The notes beneath the pieces were generated by a model. That model saw only the letters and a program-made list of their open reading frames with translations, was not told the origin of the DNA and made no database searches. Made by a program: the position numbers and the translations under genes. This document shows positions 10,228 through 19,922 of a DNA stretch of 38,381 nt, piece by piece (position 1 is the first letter of the stretch; the number at the start of each line of letters is the position of its first letter). Where the stretch lies: contig JBOZIK010000001.1 of assembly GCA_051453625.1 (NCBI GenBank), positions 159,218,598 through 159,256,978 on the forward strand. Direction: 5' to 3'. Source of the DNA: Welwitschia mirabilis. Lineage: Eukaryota > Gnetophyta > Gnetopsida > Welwitschiales.

Positions 10228-11010
10228 CCACTATTTCATTATTATAAAATTTATTACTTTGAAGAGACTAAGCCATTTTTTAGTAAAATTTTAATCAAAC
10301 TTATTAAATTTTAGATTCAACAAGATTACTTCCTATTCGATTTTAAATTTCTTTTCTTTATTCTAGCATCATGGTATTTCTTCATTTTCATTTGATAATA
10401 TTCCTTATGCTTTAGTGGTATTCTCTTTTTCTTCTAAATAATTCATTTTTTATAATTAATGTTTAATATTTTCTTCTAATTTCATATTTAAATTTTGATA
10501 ATTTTTGAAAGTTCTCATTTTAAATTTCACTAATAAGTAGTGTTGTTTACCATAAACTAATTCATAATGAGTGTAATTAGTTGATCTTCCTCATGTAAGC
10601 CTATATGACCATAAAGCTTCATTTAATTTTATAGCTAATTCTATTATTTTGTCATTAATAATTTTTAATATGACTCTTTTAAGTTCACTATTAGTAACTT
10701 TTTTTTGTTCCTTAGTTTATGGATTATATGTTGTGGACATCTTATGCTTAGTGACCAATTTTGAAAGAAATTTTTAAAATATTTGGCTAGTGAAATAAGT
10801 TCCTCTATCTGATTTCAAAGAAATGGGGGCTTTAAATCTAGTGGTGACATTTTTATAGAATACTTTAATGATAGTCTTAACTAAATATTCTATTATTACT
10901 TCAGCTTCTATCCATTTAGTGAAGTCATCTACATAGACAAGCATGTGTTATTTTCTAAGAAACTTAAGACTAATAGGCATGACAAGGTTAATAATTAATA
11001 TCTTAAAAGA
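10228..11010 (-). pseudogene. Integrase remnant (element 2)
   Basis: This is the catalytic and C-terminal part of a Ty3/gypsy integrase, which inserts element DNA into the genome. The minus strand reads YVDDFTKWIEAE near 10925-10960 (first catalytic Asp retained) and LKSDRGTYFTS near 10800-10830 (second Asp retained). The third motif follows YNP-stop-TKEQKK; the stop (10717-10719) replaces Gln and the catalytic Glu appears to be Lys (about 10699-10701). The C-terminal GPY/F-like tail includes MKKYHDARIKKRNLK near 10335-10380 and FTKKWLSLFKVINF near 10245-10290. Stops and shifts are common, so no product is possible. Confidence 0.82.
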
Positions 11011-11249
11011 TTTAAAATATTATACCTTATTTTGAGACATAAGTAATCTTCATAGATTTAGGACAAATAATAAATAATTTTAATATTTTTACTATGGTTC
11101 TTTTTTCATTATAATACTCTCCATACTTATTTTTATGCATTTACTTCATTAAACTATGTTGATATCTCTCTTTCACATATATCTTACCTATTCAATTCAT
11201 TCCAACTTTGTAAATAGCTCCATTTTAATAATAGTAATATTTTGATTTC

Positions 11250-11800
11250 TAAATAATTTTTATTTTTATTAAAACACTAATTCCTTGGTATGACATCAGT
11301 TGCTATGTAATTTGAAATTTTAGCAAACTAAGGTCTCCTTATTTTATATTCTTCACTCAAGTTACTAAAATTTAATTTGAACAAATGATCAACTACTACA
11401 TTTTGAGTTCTTTTTTAATTTACTATTTCTGAATCAAAGTATTACATTAGTAGGATACATATTATGATCCTAGAATTAGATTTTTTTTTCAAATTATTCA
11501 TAAAATACTCATTTTAGAATGATTGGTGTGGATTTTAATGGGGTAAACTACAACATAGTATCTAAATTTTTCTCAAAAATATACAATGATTAGCATCTAT
11601 TTTTCTATAACTATATAATTATTTTATACTTCACCAAATATTTTACTTTTGTAAGCTATTACATATTATTTATTTTTATCATCTATTTTCCTTAACACTT
11701 CTCTCATAGCAAATATTCAAGCATTTTTCATGATATAAAAGGTTTTTATTTAATTATATCCTTATAAAATAGGGTCTTCTATACATTTTTTATTAATCTT
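11250..11800 (-). pseudogene. RNase H remnant (element 2)
   Basis: On the minus strand the text YVIAYKSKIFGEV, then a stop, NNYIVIEK and MLIIVYF (about 11585-11680) matches the Ty3/gypsy RNase H region Y-A-S-R-T-L-x-x-A-E-x-N-Y-x-x-x-E-K-E-L-L-A-I-V. RNase H removes the RNA strand during reverse transcription. The N-terminal half is unreadable because of stops, and the boundary with RT is approximate. Confidence 0.7.
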
Positions 11801-11849
11801 TTTGAATGATTTTTAACATTATTCTATTTAATCAAATTTTGCATTATAA

Positions 11850-12560
11850 TTTATTTAAGGAATTGGATGTTTTCATGAAATTTGCTATGAATCTTTGATA
11901 ATATTAAACATGCCATAAGAAAGATCTTAGTTCTTTTAGTTTAGATATAGATTTTAGTACTTTAATAATTTTGATTTTATTTTCTTATGTTTTAATTTCA
12001 TTTTTAGAAATGTATGACCTAAAAATGTCCCTTCTCTTACCATAATAAAATTTTTAGACTAACTTAATTTTAGTTTCTTCTCTTTGCATTTTGTAATACT
12101 TTTTTTTTCAACTTATCAAGAGCATCATTAAAACTATTTGTATAAATTAAAAAATCATTTATAAAGACTTCTATCAAATTTACTAGCATGTCCTACAAAA
12201 TATGATAAATTAATATTCAAAATGTATTAGGAGCATTATAAAATTTAAATGGTAGAACTTTATAGAAAAATGTTTCATAATAATAAGTTAAAGTTGTCTG
12301 TTTCTTAATCTTTAAGTACTATGAATATCTGATTGTAATCACTGTAGCCATTTATAAAACTATAAATCTTATGATATAAAATTCTATCTAATATTTAAAC
12401 CATAAAACATAAAGATAAATGATCTTTGTAAGTTATAGAATTTAGGATTCTAAAGTCAATGCATATCCTTTATTCCTTTCCTTTTTAGGATAGATAAATT
12501 TTTCTTATAATAGGTTTTCTATTTCTATCTTTATAACTTCCTATATCTTGAACTTAGTTC
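11850..12560 (-). pseudogene. Reverse transcriptase remnant (element 2)
   Basis: The minus strand carries RICIDFRILNSITYKDH (about 12420-12480), the fingers motif, then DMLVNLIEVFINDF (12161-12190 region), the active-site motif, and KELRSFLWHV (about 11900-11930), the thumb motif 'LRSFLGH'. The active site is FINDF at 12161-12175, where functional enzymes have F-x-D-D, so the first catalytic Asp is Asn. Stops occur at several former Gln codons. Confidence 0.82.
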
Positions 12561-12949
12561 TTATTTTTGGTTTCTTACAAATTTGATCAAGGGATTTAAA
12601 TAAAATTTGTGTTAATATAACTTGTTTAAAATGCCTTCTATATCTAAATGTTTTTAGGTAAAAGCTCTTATATGAATTTTTAACTTTTCTTAAGCTTCCT
12701 TTTCTATGCATGAGTCAATTCACTATTTAGGATTAACAACGTATTTTTCTTTACTTTAAAGTATTATAATCTTTATTGTAATAGAGTTTTTTCATTTCGA
12801 TTTTCTTGACACTTTGTTCACTTCTTTGGTATATTAAGTTGTTATTTTCTAAACATCCTATTTCTTTATTTTTCAAGAAATTCTAAAATTTTTACTTCTA
12901 GGATTAAATAAATCCAAAGTTAACAATTCTATCTATTTGAAATTTCTAA

Positions 12950-13260
12950 ATGCATTTTGAAGTCTTCGATAGATATTCCTATTATTTCCTTCCTAGAAAA
13001 TAATGCTACATCCATAACAGTAACCCAAAGTATCCATAAGATAATTGAACTCCTTATAGATTGATGTTTTATTTGAAAATAATAAGATCAATTACACAAG
13101 TAAATCCTTAAACATCAATTATTATATCCTTTAAAAGTTCTTTAGTATTAATAGTAGAATTATCTACTAATATTAGATCTTTTCCATAGGGTTTGAGTTT
13201 AGCTTTATCCAAAGTTTCATATGCCTCATAAGAATTGACATTTTTACTTTCTCTTGAATC
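12950..13260 (-). pseudogene. Protease remnant (element 2)
   Basis: The minus strand near 13100-13230 reads LKPYGKDLILVDNSTINT and KDIIIDV, then a stop, GFTCVIDLIIF. This resembles the second half of the Athila/Tat retropepsin, where G-V-x-x-D-V-x-V and V-D-x-x-V-L flank the flap. I could not find the active-site DTG/DLG triad. Its position upstream of RT in the minus direction is as expected. Confidence 0.5.
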
Positions 13261-14191
13261 AATCAAATCTAGTTTTCATTTTTATTTTTATTTCTATTAA
13301 TGGAGTTCCTAGATCTAATATTTATATTTTATAAATTCATTTTTGCTATAAGTATAGAATCAACATAATTCTTCTTTCTTTTTAATTTTTTATTTTAGTG
13401 TTTTTCTTCTAGTCTTCTTTCTAGATCCTCTACATAATTCTTTGATAGCATTTATATATCCTAGAAATTTTTTTAGCCAATATATTAGTGACATAACCAT
13501 ATGTAACTCTTAAAGATTTTCTATATTTGCTTTTTTATAAATTAACTCCGCTTTTTATTTTCACTATTATTACATTCAGCATCATATCTCATTGGGTAAG
13601 GATGTTTAATTATAGTGTCATTCTTAAATTCTTCTAAGATGGACTCTACTTAAATTTCTCTATGTATTTTTTCAAATTATGTATTTCTCTTTCTTGGTTA
13701 TCAATCATTAGTTAAATTTCTTTTTAATCTTATTTTTACAAGAGAAATATTATCTTCTACTGTTTTTTGATTTGACTAAGATTAAGTAGCCAAATATTTA
13801 GGTTTTTTCCCCTTTTTATCTACTTATTATTGAATACTCTTATCTTTATCCTATTTTATCCTCTAATATTTGAAAAAATCTACTTTTTTATTGTTGGTTT
13901 TTGATGGCATATTATTATAAAACATTTTAAGGTTTTTTCAACTTTAGTTTTGATGTTGATAAGAAATATTAATTATAGTTTTTATTTAACCATATTTTTT
14001 ATTTATTATTAAATTAAACTTATTGATATTTAACTATTTTACAAGCTCATCCTAATAAGGACAACTAAAATCATCATAATTCTCTTGGTAATAATGTGTA
14101 TATATAAAATCTGCTAACTAAGGTTTTTGAATCTTCTAATAATCTATCAAATTTTATGTCGATAGGATATTCATTTTTCTCTATTACATGG

Positions 14192-14225
<34 letters not shown>

Positions 14226-14239
14226 TCTCTCTCTCTCTA

Positions 14240-14289
<50 letters not shown>

Positions 14290-14362
14290 CCACACTCTCT
14301 CACTCTCTCTCTCTCTATTTTTCTCTATCTCTATCTCTATCTATATATATATATATATATAT
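14192..14362 (+). repeat. Compound microsatellite (TC)n-(CA)n-(TC)n-(TA)n
   Basis: TC repeats at 14192-14239 are followed by a CA run at 14241-14285, mixed CT at about 14295-14340 and TA at 14342-14362. It lies inside element 2, just downstream of Gag on the minus strand. It yields spurious Ser-Leu and Thr-His frames, which are not genes. Confidence 0.97.
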
Positions 14363-14369
14363 TCCTTGA

Positions 14370-14990
14370 AATATTCATCTTTTGTAACCCTGACTCATTG
14401 GATAAAGCTATGCAATAGTTTCCCTAATGAAAGATAAAGTTTAATTACTAATACTTTTTTTACATAAAATATCTAATTTTTGTAAGGTTGGCCTATTAAC
14501 TCCTCTAAGAAAGGATCTTTCTCTTTCCCTAACTTCTATTCTATGATTATAACATTTGCTTAATAAAAATTGATAATTGTCATAGAATTAACCAAATTTT
14601 TAATTAGGTTTCTACTTAATATCATAATTTATTCTCTTATATCTTTTATGGTACTTATTAATTAATATTTTAATAAAAAATAACTTTTTATTTCTTTTCA
14701 AGTATTAAAAGTTCCATAGTAAAATTGATAGTACCACATTAAAGCATCTTCCTTTAAAGAATTATAAAGAATCTTAATTTCTTAATATTTATTTCTAAGT
14801 ATTAGCTTATAAAAAGATTCATAAAGAATTAAATATAGAATGGCTTCATCATTTTTCTTTCCTTTAAAGGTTGGTAGGGGAGTTAAATCAATTTTTCTAA
14901 TATTTTCTAACATATAAAAATCTTTCTTATTTAAAGGCCTATACTTTATAGTTGTATTAAAATAACCCATGGATAAGGAAATAGAACTTC
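14370..14990 (-). pseudogene. Gag remnant (element 2)
   Basis: An open segment at 14782-14970 (minus) contains PLPTFKGKKNDEAILYL, matching the start of the Retrotrans_gag domain (L-P-x-F-x-G-x-x-D-x). After a stop it continues KEDALMWYYQFYYGTFN, then a KEIKSYFLLKY block, which match its A-x-x-W-Y and F-x-x-x-F core. Stops fall at former Gln and Trp codons. The first half of Gag lies above 14990; it is readable only as weak similarity (DPIKYEYFTSIYNTF near 15230). No zinc knuckle was seen. Confidence 0.72.
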
Positions 14991-16453
14991 CATCATCTTT
15001 CCAAAATGTTATTATTCATTTAGATGAATTTGGGATTAAGTTCTCATTTATCCAAAATGCAATCTTTTTGGATTATTCCTTTATATTATTAAAGTTAATA
15101 TCTAACTCCATTTGATAATCTATAAATATAGTTTTAAATTCATACTCTATTCTTATTTCAATGGTGTGATTATCTATTCCTAAATATTCATCTTCAAGTT
15201 TATTATTTACAAAAGTATTATAGATGGATGTAAAATATTCATATTTTATGGGATCTTTACAAGGCCTACTAAGATTATCTCTTCATCTACTAATCCTATC
15301 TTTAATAAGGAGTGTTCCTTTCTCTCAACTATTTTTCATTATAATACTATTATTTATCACACCTATGGATTTTTTTGGAAGAATAGTATGTATTTCTTGA
15401 AAATGATGCTAAATGATGAGACTATGGTAGTGGCAAGTATTCCCGATAAAATCATTATTAAAAGACACGATCATTTTGATTAACTATACTTTATTACAAA
15501 TTGTACATAATTCTATCATTAAAATTGATTTAAGTTCTATTGTAATTCAAATCTAAGCATAATTACAAATGTACATGTTTAATAATATAATGGGGAAAAA
15601 TCTTTAACATTGAGTTAAACATTCAATATACTATTTCTAATGTAATGATTTTAGTTAACAAGAATCCCAACATATGTAATTCATGGAAATTAATTCTTTA
15701 TAAGATCCATCCTCTGTTGAATTTATTATCTACTATTTATTTTTAATAGTAAATTAAAAACATTTTATTAGTAACTTTAGACTAAGGTAACTAAAGAAAC
15801 AAAAAATGTAAGAATGAACCTTTATTTCTAAAGCTCAAAATAATAAGTATACAACAATATTCTTGGATTAAATTAATGAAGAATAATGAAGTAAAAATTA
15901 ATATGTAGCAAGAAAAAATTCTATATTCATTTTTGAAATAAAAAAGTCTCAACTCCTCTTGTCTTTGAAGAAGATCCTTCTATTTCTAGAGTTAATAAGT
16001 CCAAGAAGATCCTCCTTATTATGAGATCTTTATTATTTCTAAACCTTGGAGTAGTTACAAGAAGACTATATGTTTATACTTTTACTAGAGTTTTCCTAAA
16101 ATTAAAGGGTAACACTTGTATGTTATCACATTTTTAAAATTCCAAAGATAGTTAAGGATAATCATCCTTATTAATTTCTTCTTGAATTCCTTTTTGGATG
16201 GACACTTGCCTTCTTTATGTAGTCCCTTCTTTGTACCACTTATCTTATGTTTTGATAGTTTAGATGCTTATTCCTTTTTTTTCTCATTCATTTCCTCTCT
16301 CACAAAATATTAAAATACCAAAAATATTAATATACACTTACAATAATCATTCACTCTTTTGTATACTATACTTAATATATTAAATATGTATCAATTAAGC
16401 GAATGTTATATTGTTCATCAATAGATCATCCTTTTTAAAAGGTATTAATTATA
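14991..16453. other. Presumed 5' end and flank of element 2; no domain recognised
   Basis: This stretch should contain the Gag N-terminus, leader and 5' LTR of the minus-strand element 2. I could not find convincing LTR ends or a primer site. At 15423-15445 there is a 5'-half tRNA-Asp-like match, listed separately. The remainder is AT-rich and unassigned. Confidence 0.4.
15423..15445 (+). other. tRNA-Asp 5'-half-like sequence
   Basis: The plus strand contains TAGTGGCAAGTATTCCCG (15428-15445), matching plant tRNA-Asp(GUC), as I remember it, at 17 of 18 positions from the D arm into the anticodon stem. The next bases do not form an anticodon arm, and no B box lies at the expected distance. It could be a truncated tRNA pseudogene or a tRNA fragment carried by an element that uses tRNA-Asp as primer. 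Confidence 0.4.
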
Positions 16454-16478
16454 ATATATATATATATATATATATATT
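16454..16478 (+). repeat. (TA)n microsatellite
   Basis: A short AT dinucleotide run sits just before the first recognisable RT sequence of element 3 and may mark its 5' breakpoint. Confidence 0.9.
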
Positions 16479-16499
16479 CATATAATTCACTTTAAAGGT

Positions 16500-17430
16500 A
16501 GATTTTAATCTTAGTACCAAACTTCAATGTAGACTTAATCCTCAAATGAAAGAACTAGTAATGAAATACTTTCTTAAACTATTAGATAATAGCATTATCT
16601 ACCTGGTCTCAAATAATCAATTGGTAAGTCCTACATAAACTATATGCTTAATAAGTCTAGAATAACCATTGTTAAAAATGAAAATAATGATTTTATTCCA
16701 ACTATAGTAAAACTAAAATGGATAATATGCATTAACTATAGAAAACCTAATAATGTAACTTGTAGAAACTACTTTATTTTTTTAATCAAATCCTGAAAAG
16801 ATTAGTAGGTCATGAGTGTAATTACTTTTTAGATGGATATTCAAAATATAATCAAATAGAGATTACTCTAAAAGATTAACAAAAGGAAAATTTTACATGC
16901 CCCTTTAGAAGATTTCCTTACAGTTATATATCTTTTAATTTATGCAATGCCTTAAATACCTTTTAAGATTACATGATGAACATAATTCTTAACATGATTA
17001 AAAAGGTTATAGAAATATTTATGAATGATTTGATTATCTCTAGTGAAAAAGTTAAATCTTATTTAAACCATTTAGATCTTATCCTTAAATGTTATAAAGG
17101 GAAAAATCATGTCCTTAATTAGGGGGAAAAATGTCATTTCATTATTATTAAAGATATTATTCTAGGGTATGTAATATCTAAAAAGGTGGATAGAGATTAA
17201 ACTTACTAAAATTCAACTTGTTACTTATCATCCATTTCTAGAAGTGTCAAAGAAATAAGATCTTTTCTTGCGCATGCTATGTATTATATAATATTAACAA
17301 GGCTTTTTAAAATTTTAAAACCTTTATCTAATACTTTCACTAAGGACATAGCTTTTAATTATACTCTTAAATTCCAAAATGATTTTAAAAAATTAAAATC
17401 ACATTTTACTTTATCTCTTAAAACAAATAA
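16500..17430 (+). pseudogene. Reverse transcriptase remnant (element 3)
   Basis: The frame opens with RLNPQMKELVMKYFLKLLDN and then IIYLVSNNQLVSPT, the N-terminal region of Athila-type RT. Later segments include VGHECNYFLDGYSKYNQIEI (about 16810-16860), the palm motif with its first Asp retained. The active-site motif at 17018-17032 is FMNDL in place of F-M-D-D-F, so the second catalytic Asp is Asn. After that come CHFIIIKDIILGYVISKK and KEIRSFLAHAMYY (about 17250-17290), the thumb. Small frameshifts separate several of these, with stops mostly at former Gln, Trp or Arg codons. Confidence 0.87.
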
Positions 17431-17439
17431 GTAATAGAA

Positions 17440-17770
17440 GACCACATGTTATTTAGTATGAAAGTAAAGTACTAGAAGGTATTAAACTCTGTTATAACTA
17501 AAAAAATGTCTTGGTTATAGTTTTTAACCTTAGATAAATTTAGATAATATCTTATAGATATGAAAATCATTGACTTTATTAATCACTTTACTCTTAAATA
17601 TGTTATGGATAAATAATATTCTAAAGATAAACATATAAGATGAATTTTGCTATGGCAAAATTTGACCTACAGATCAAGGATAGTAAAGAAGGAAAAAATC
17701 ATATTGCAAATCATGTATCTCATAGTAAATCTTACTTACCTTCTTTCTTATACTTATTACCTATAGATGA
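17440..17770 (+). pseudogene. RNase H remnant (element 3)
   Basis: After the RT thumb, the plus strand shows worn RNase H text, ending in SKDKHIR, a stop (former Trp), ILLWQ and, after a one-base shift, FDLQIKDSKEGKNHIANHVS (about 17655-17715). This corresponds to the family's R-W-x-L-x-L-Q-E-F-D-x-x-I-x-D-x-K-G-x-x-N-x-V-A-D-H-L-S-R region at the RNase H C-terminus. The catalytic residues upstream cannot be followed with confidence. Confidence 0.78.
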
Positions 17771-17859
17771 TACATTGCCTAATGATTTTCCTCTACCTTT
17801 GTAAGATGAACATTGATAAACTAACATAGCTAACTACTTATAAGATTTTTAATCATTAG

Positions 17860-19010
17860 AATGCCAAAGATAAGATATTATTTTTGCATGAATTAAATAA
17901 GTATTTTTATGATAATCATTACTTATTTAAACATTCTCTAACCAAATTATCCATAGGTGTAAAATTAACAAATGATGAAGTTTATGGAGTTTATGTTTTT
18001 GTGATGAAAGCTTCTCATAAAATCCTACAATTTAGACTATACTAATCAACTTTTTTTAAAAACGTTATGCATTTTATTATATCCTGGGAGAAATGTTAAC
18101 TCATAGATAACATTAAAAAAATATATATGATTTTCCTTTCTTTTATTATTGAGACTAAACTATTTGATTTTTACAATATAGATTTTGTTGGACCAACTTC
18201 TTCATCTTATATGTTTATGTAGATTACATTGTTATGTGCATAAAGCTATCCAAATATAAAAGGTAATGCTAGAGTAAATTTCTAAAATAGTATATTTTAT
18301 CTACTTTAGATATTCTAAAGTTATAAATAATCATAAAGGAAGATGTTTTTATAATAGGATCATGAATAATCTTATAAAGAAATGCATAATAGTTCACAAA
18401 ATTATAACTCATTACAATCCATAAACAAATAGTTAGGAAGAAGTTAAAAACCATGTGTTAAACAAAAGTTTGTAGAAATGGTAAATTATGATAGAAAATC
18501 TTAGTAGCTTCATCTTAATAATGTTTCTTTATCCTGTAAGACTACCAATATAGCCTCTAATATCATGTCTTCTTATAAACTTCTTTTTGAAAGTCTTGCT
18601 ATCTTCCTAAAAAAAATAAACATAAAGATTTCTAAGACATTAAATAGCTTAGCCATAATCTTAGTAAAGCTTTATAATTGAGAAATATTAACTCAAATGA
18701 ATTAGAAGAAATTAGAAATAAAGCCTATAAATACCATAGTCTTCAAAAACAAAGAATGAGAGTCTTTTATAATAAAACCATTATCACAAAAAGATTTAAA
18801 TATAATAAGTTGGTTTTACTTTATGATTCAAAGCTACAAAAATTTCTTAAAAAAGTTATATCTAAGTGAACTATTATGTTTAAAGTCTTACAGGTATTTC
18901 TTCCTCATGTTATCAAGAGTCTAAACCTTAAGGATAATTGTTAACATGTGAAAAATAACATTTATATCAAGTGTTTTAGGCTGATTTATTATAAATGAAG
19001 ACATTAATTT
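17860..19010 (+). pseudogene. Integrase remnant with readable C-terminal domain (element 3)
   Basis: The N-terminal region reads HELNKYFYDNHYLFKHSL (about 17888-17940), matching the family block before the HHCC zinc finger, and NIDFVGPTSSSYMF near 18175-18215 matches the start of the catalytic core. At about 18413-18445 the text HYNP-stop-TN replaces the usual H-P-Q-T motif (TAA at 18422-18424). The C-terminus is open at 18678-18869 and contains NELEEIRNKAYKYHSLQKQ and then VLLYDSKLQKFLKK, matching the Athila integrase tail (LEEIR-x-A-Y; V-L-L-x-x-S-R-L). Beyond 18870 it decays to about 19010. No product is possible. Confidence 0.87.
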
Positions 19011-19289
19011 AATTGTTTTAATCATAAAATATGTATTCTATTATTTTCAAAATAAAACTTAATATTATGCTTATCTTCATAATAATTGCAAATCTTTAGC
19101 AATGTTTTGAAACACATGGTGGAAGATGAACACAATTCCACATAAAATAACAGTGGCAATGGAGACATGAGGTGGTGATATGTAGTAATAGCATTGAAAG
19201 GTATGTGGTAGAGGCATGTGGAGGTGGCACTGACGACATGTGGTGATAGCACCTTTTGGTAGAGAAATCCAACTCTAAAGGCCACAAGT

Positions 19290-19510
19290 TGGATTCATCA
19301 TAATGAACATTCCACTTAATACTATATGATAACCTCCACCAAACACAATAAGACAACCTTTACCAAATGCTAAATGATGAAGATTCTACCTAGTAATATA
19401 GGGAAATAAATTATCTACCTAATGTTATGTGATAACCTCCATTAGGTACTACAGGATAAGACCTTATCTATTTAATGTTAAATGATGAGAATCATACTTA
19501 ACACTATGAG
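19290..19510 (+). repeat. Degenerate minisatellite, about 24-29 bp units
   Basis: Units resemble CCTACCTAATGTTATGTGAT, for example near 19300, 19335, 19370, 19410, 19440 and 19470. They alternate forms such as ACCAAATGCTAAATGATGAA and ATTTAATGTTAAATGATGAG. About seven to eight worn units are visible. Just upstream (19140-19260) is a G-rich stretch with repeated GGTGGTGATA / GTGGTGATAGCA pieces. Confidence 0.55.
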
Positions 19511-19579
19511 ATGGAGTCCACCCACCTCACCCACCACTACAAGCTAAAGTCTCTCGAAAACCTCAATCCTACACTTACT

Positions 19580-19588
19580 TATATAAGG
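19580..19588 (+). promoter_or_regulatory. TATA box in LTR-like segment
   Basis: TATATAAGG is followed by GCCTT and a plausible transcript start about 25-30 bp downstream. It is the strongest TATA box in the region and fits an LTR promoter. Confidence 0.5.
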
Positions 19589-19813
19589 GCCTTAAGACCT
19601 CATTTGTAAATATATTTTCATTAAAAAAACATGGTGGAAAGACTTGAAGCATTAGGATGTCCTGGCATTCTAATCACCTCCCTTAGGGTAGATTTGTTTC
19701 AAGGCTAGTTGAGGAGTTTATCCAACTTCACCTCTGTTTATTGTTGAAAAGTATCTTTCAAGTTTTAATACAAGAATAGTTATTCATTCTTTCATTATTA
19801 ATTCATATTAATA

Positions 19814-19922
19814 TGGTATTAAAAATCTTTAGATGAGACTAATTCTTGTTTATTTAAGTAGTTATTAATTATTTTACTATTAATGCACATAAATTTGATA
19901 TTAGCAATCCTTAGGTGAGACT
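19814..19922 (+). promoter_or_regulatory. tRNA-iMet-type primer site, duplicated
   Basis: TGGTATTAAAAA (19814-19825) is a worn TGGTATCAGAGC, the initiator-Met primer site. The 27-bp block 19814-19840 recurs at 19896-19922 with 22 of 27 identical bases, both ending in GAGACT. The duplication has an 82-bp period. Confidence 0.5.

Larger units (their letters stand above)
10100..15400 (-). mobile_element. Decayed Ty3/gypsy retrotransposon, minus strand (element 2)
   Basis: From high to low coordinates the minus strand shows Gag, protease, RT, RNase H and integrase in the standard Ty3/gypsy order. Each domain is recognisable by short conserved motifs, although stops and shifts are frequent. Between protease and Gag (13260-14190) only scattered similarity remains. 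Neither LTR could be delimited. The integrase C-terminus and protease resemble the Athila/Tat branch. The plus strand is strongly T-rich here, meaning the coding strand is A-rich. Confidence 0.8.
16490..19010 (+). mobile_element. 5'-truncated Athila-like Ty3/gypsy pol, plus strand (element 3)
   Basis: The plus strand encodes RT, RNase H and integrase in order, with recognisable Athila-type motifs throughout. No Gag or protease is visible upstream, so the copy is truncated or interrupted near 16480. No LTR with a tRNA-Asp primer site follows. The LTR-like segment that begins after 19020 has a different primer site and probably belongs to another element. Confidence 0.82.
19020..19813 (+). repeat. 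LTR-like segment with TATA box and downstream primer site
   Basis: The segment precedes a tRNA-iMet-type primer site at 19814, carries a minisatellite in the position of U3 and a TATA box at 19580-19588, and then a transcript-leader-like stretch. These features fit the 3' part of a plus-strand LTR. The left edge is not defined: no TG start preceded by a polypurine tract was found. The owner element is unidentified, and its coding part may have been replaced by later insertions. Confidence 0.5.

Noticed and set aside
14156-14437. Open frames with Ser-Leu and Thr-His repeats
   Set aside because: They translate the compound microsatellite and run antisense to the Gag remnant of element 2.
19022-19356. 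Two overlapping minus-strand open frames
   Set aside because: They lie over the G-rich and 24-29-bp repeat arrays of an LTR-like segment and show no domain.
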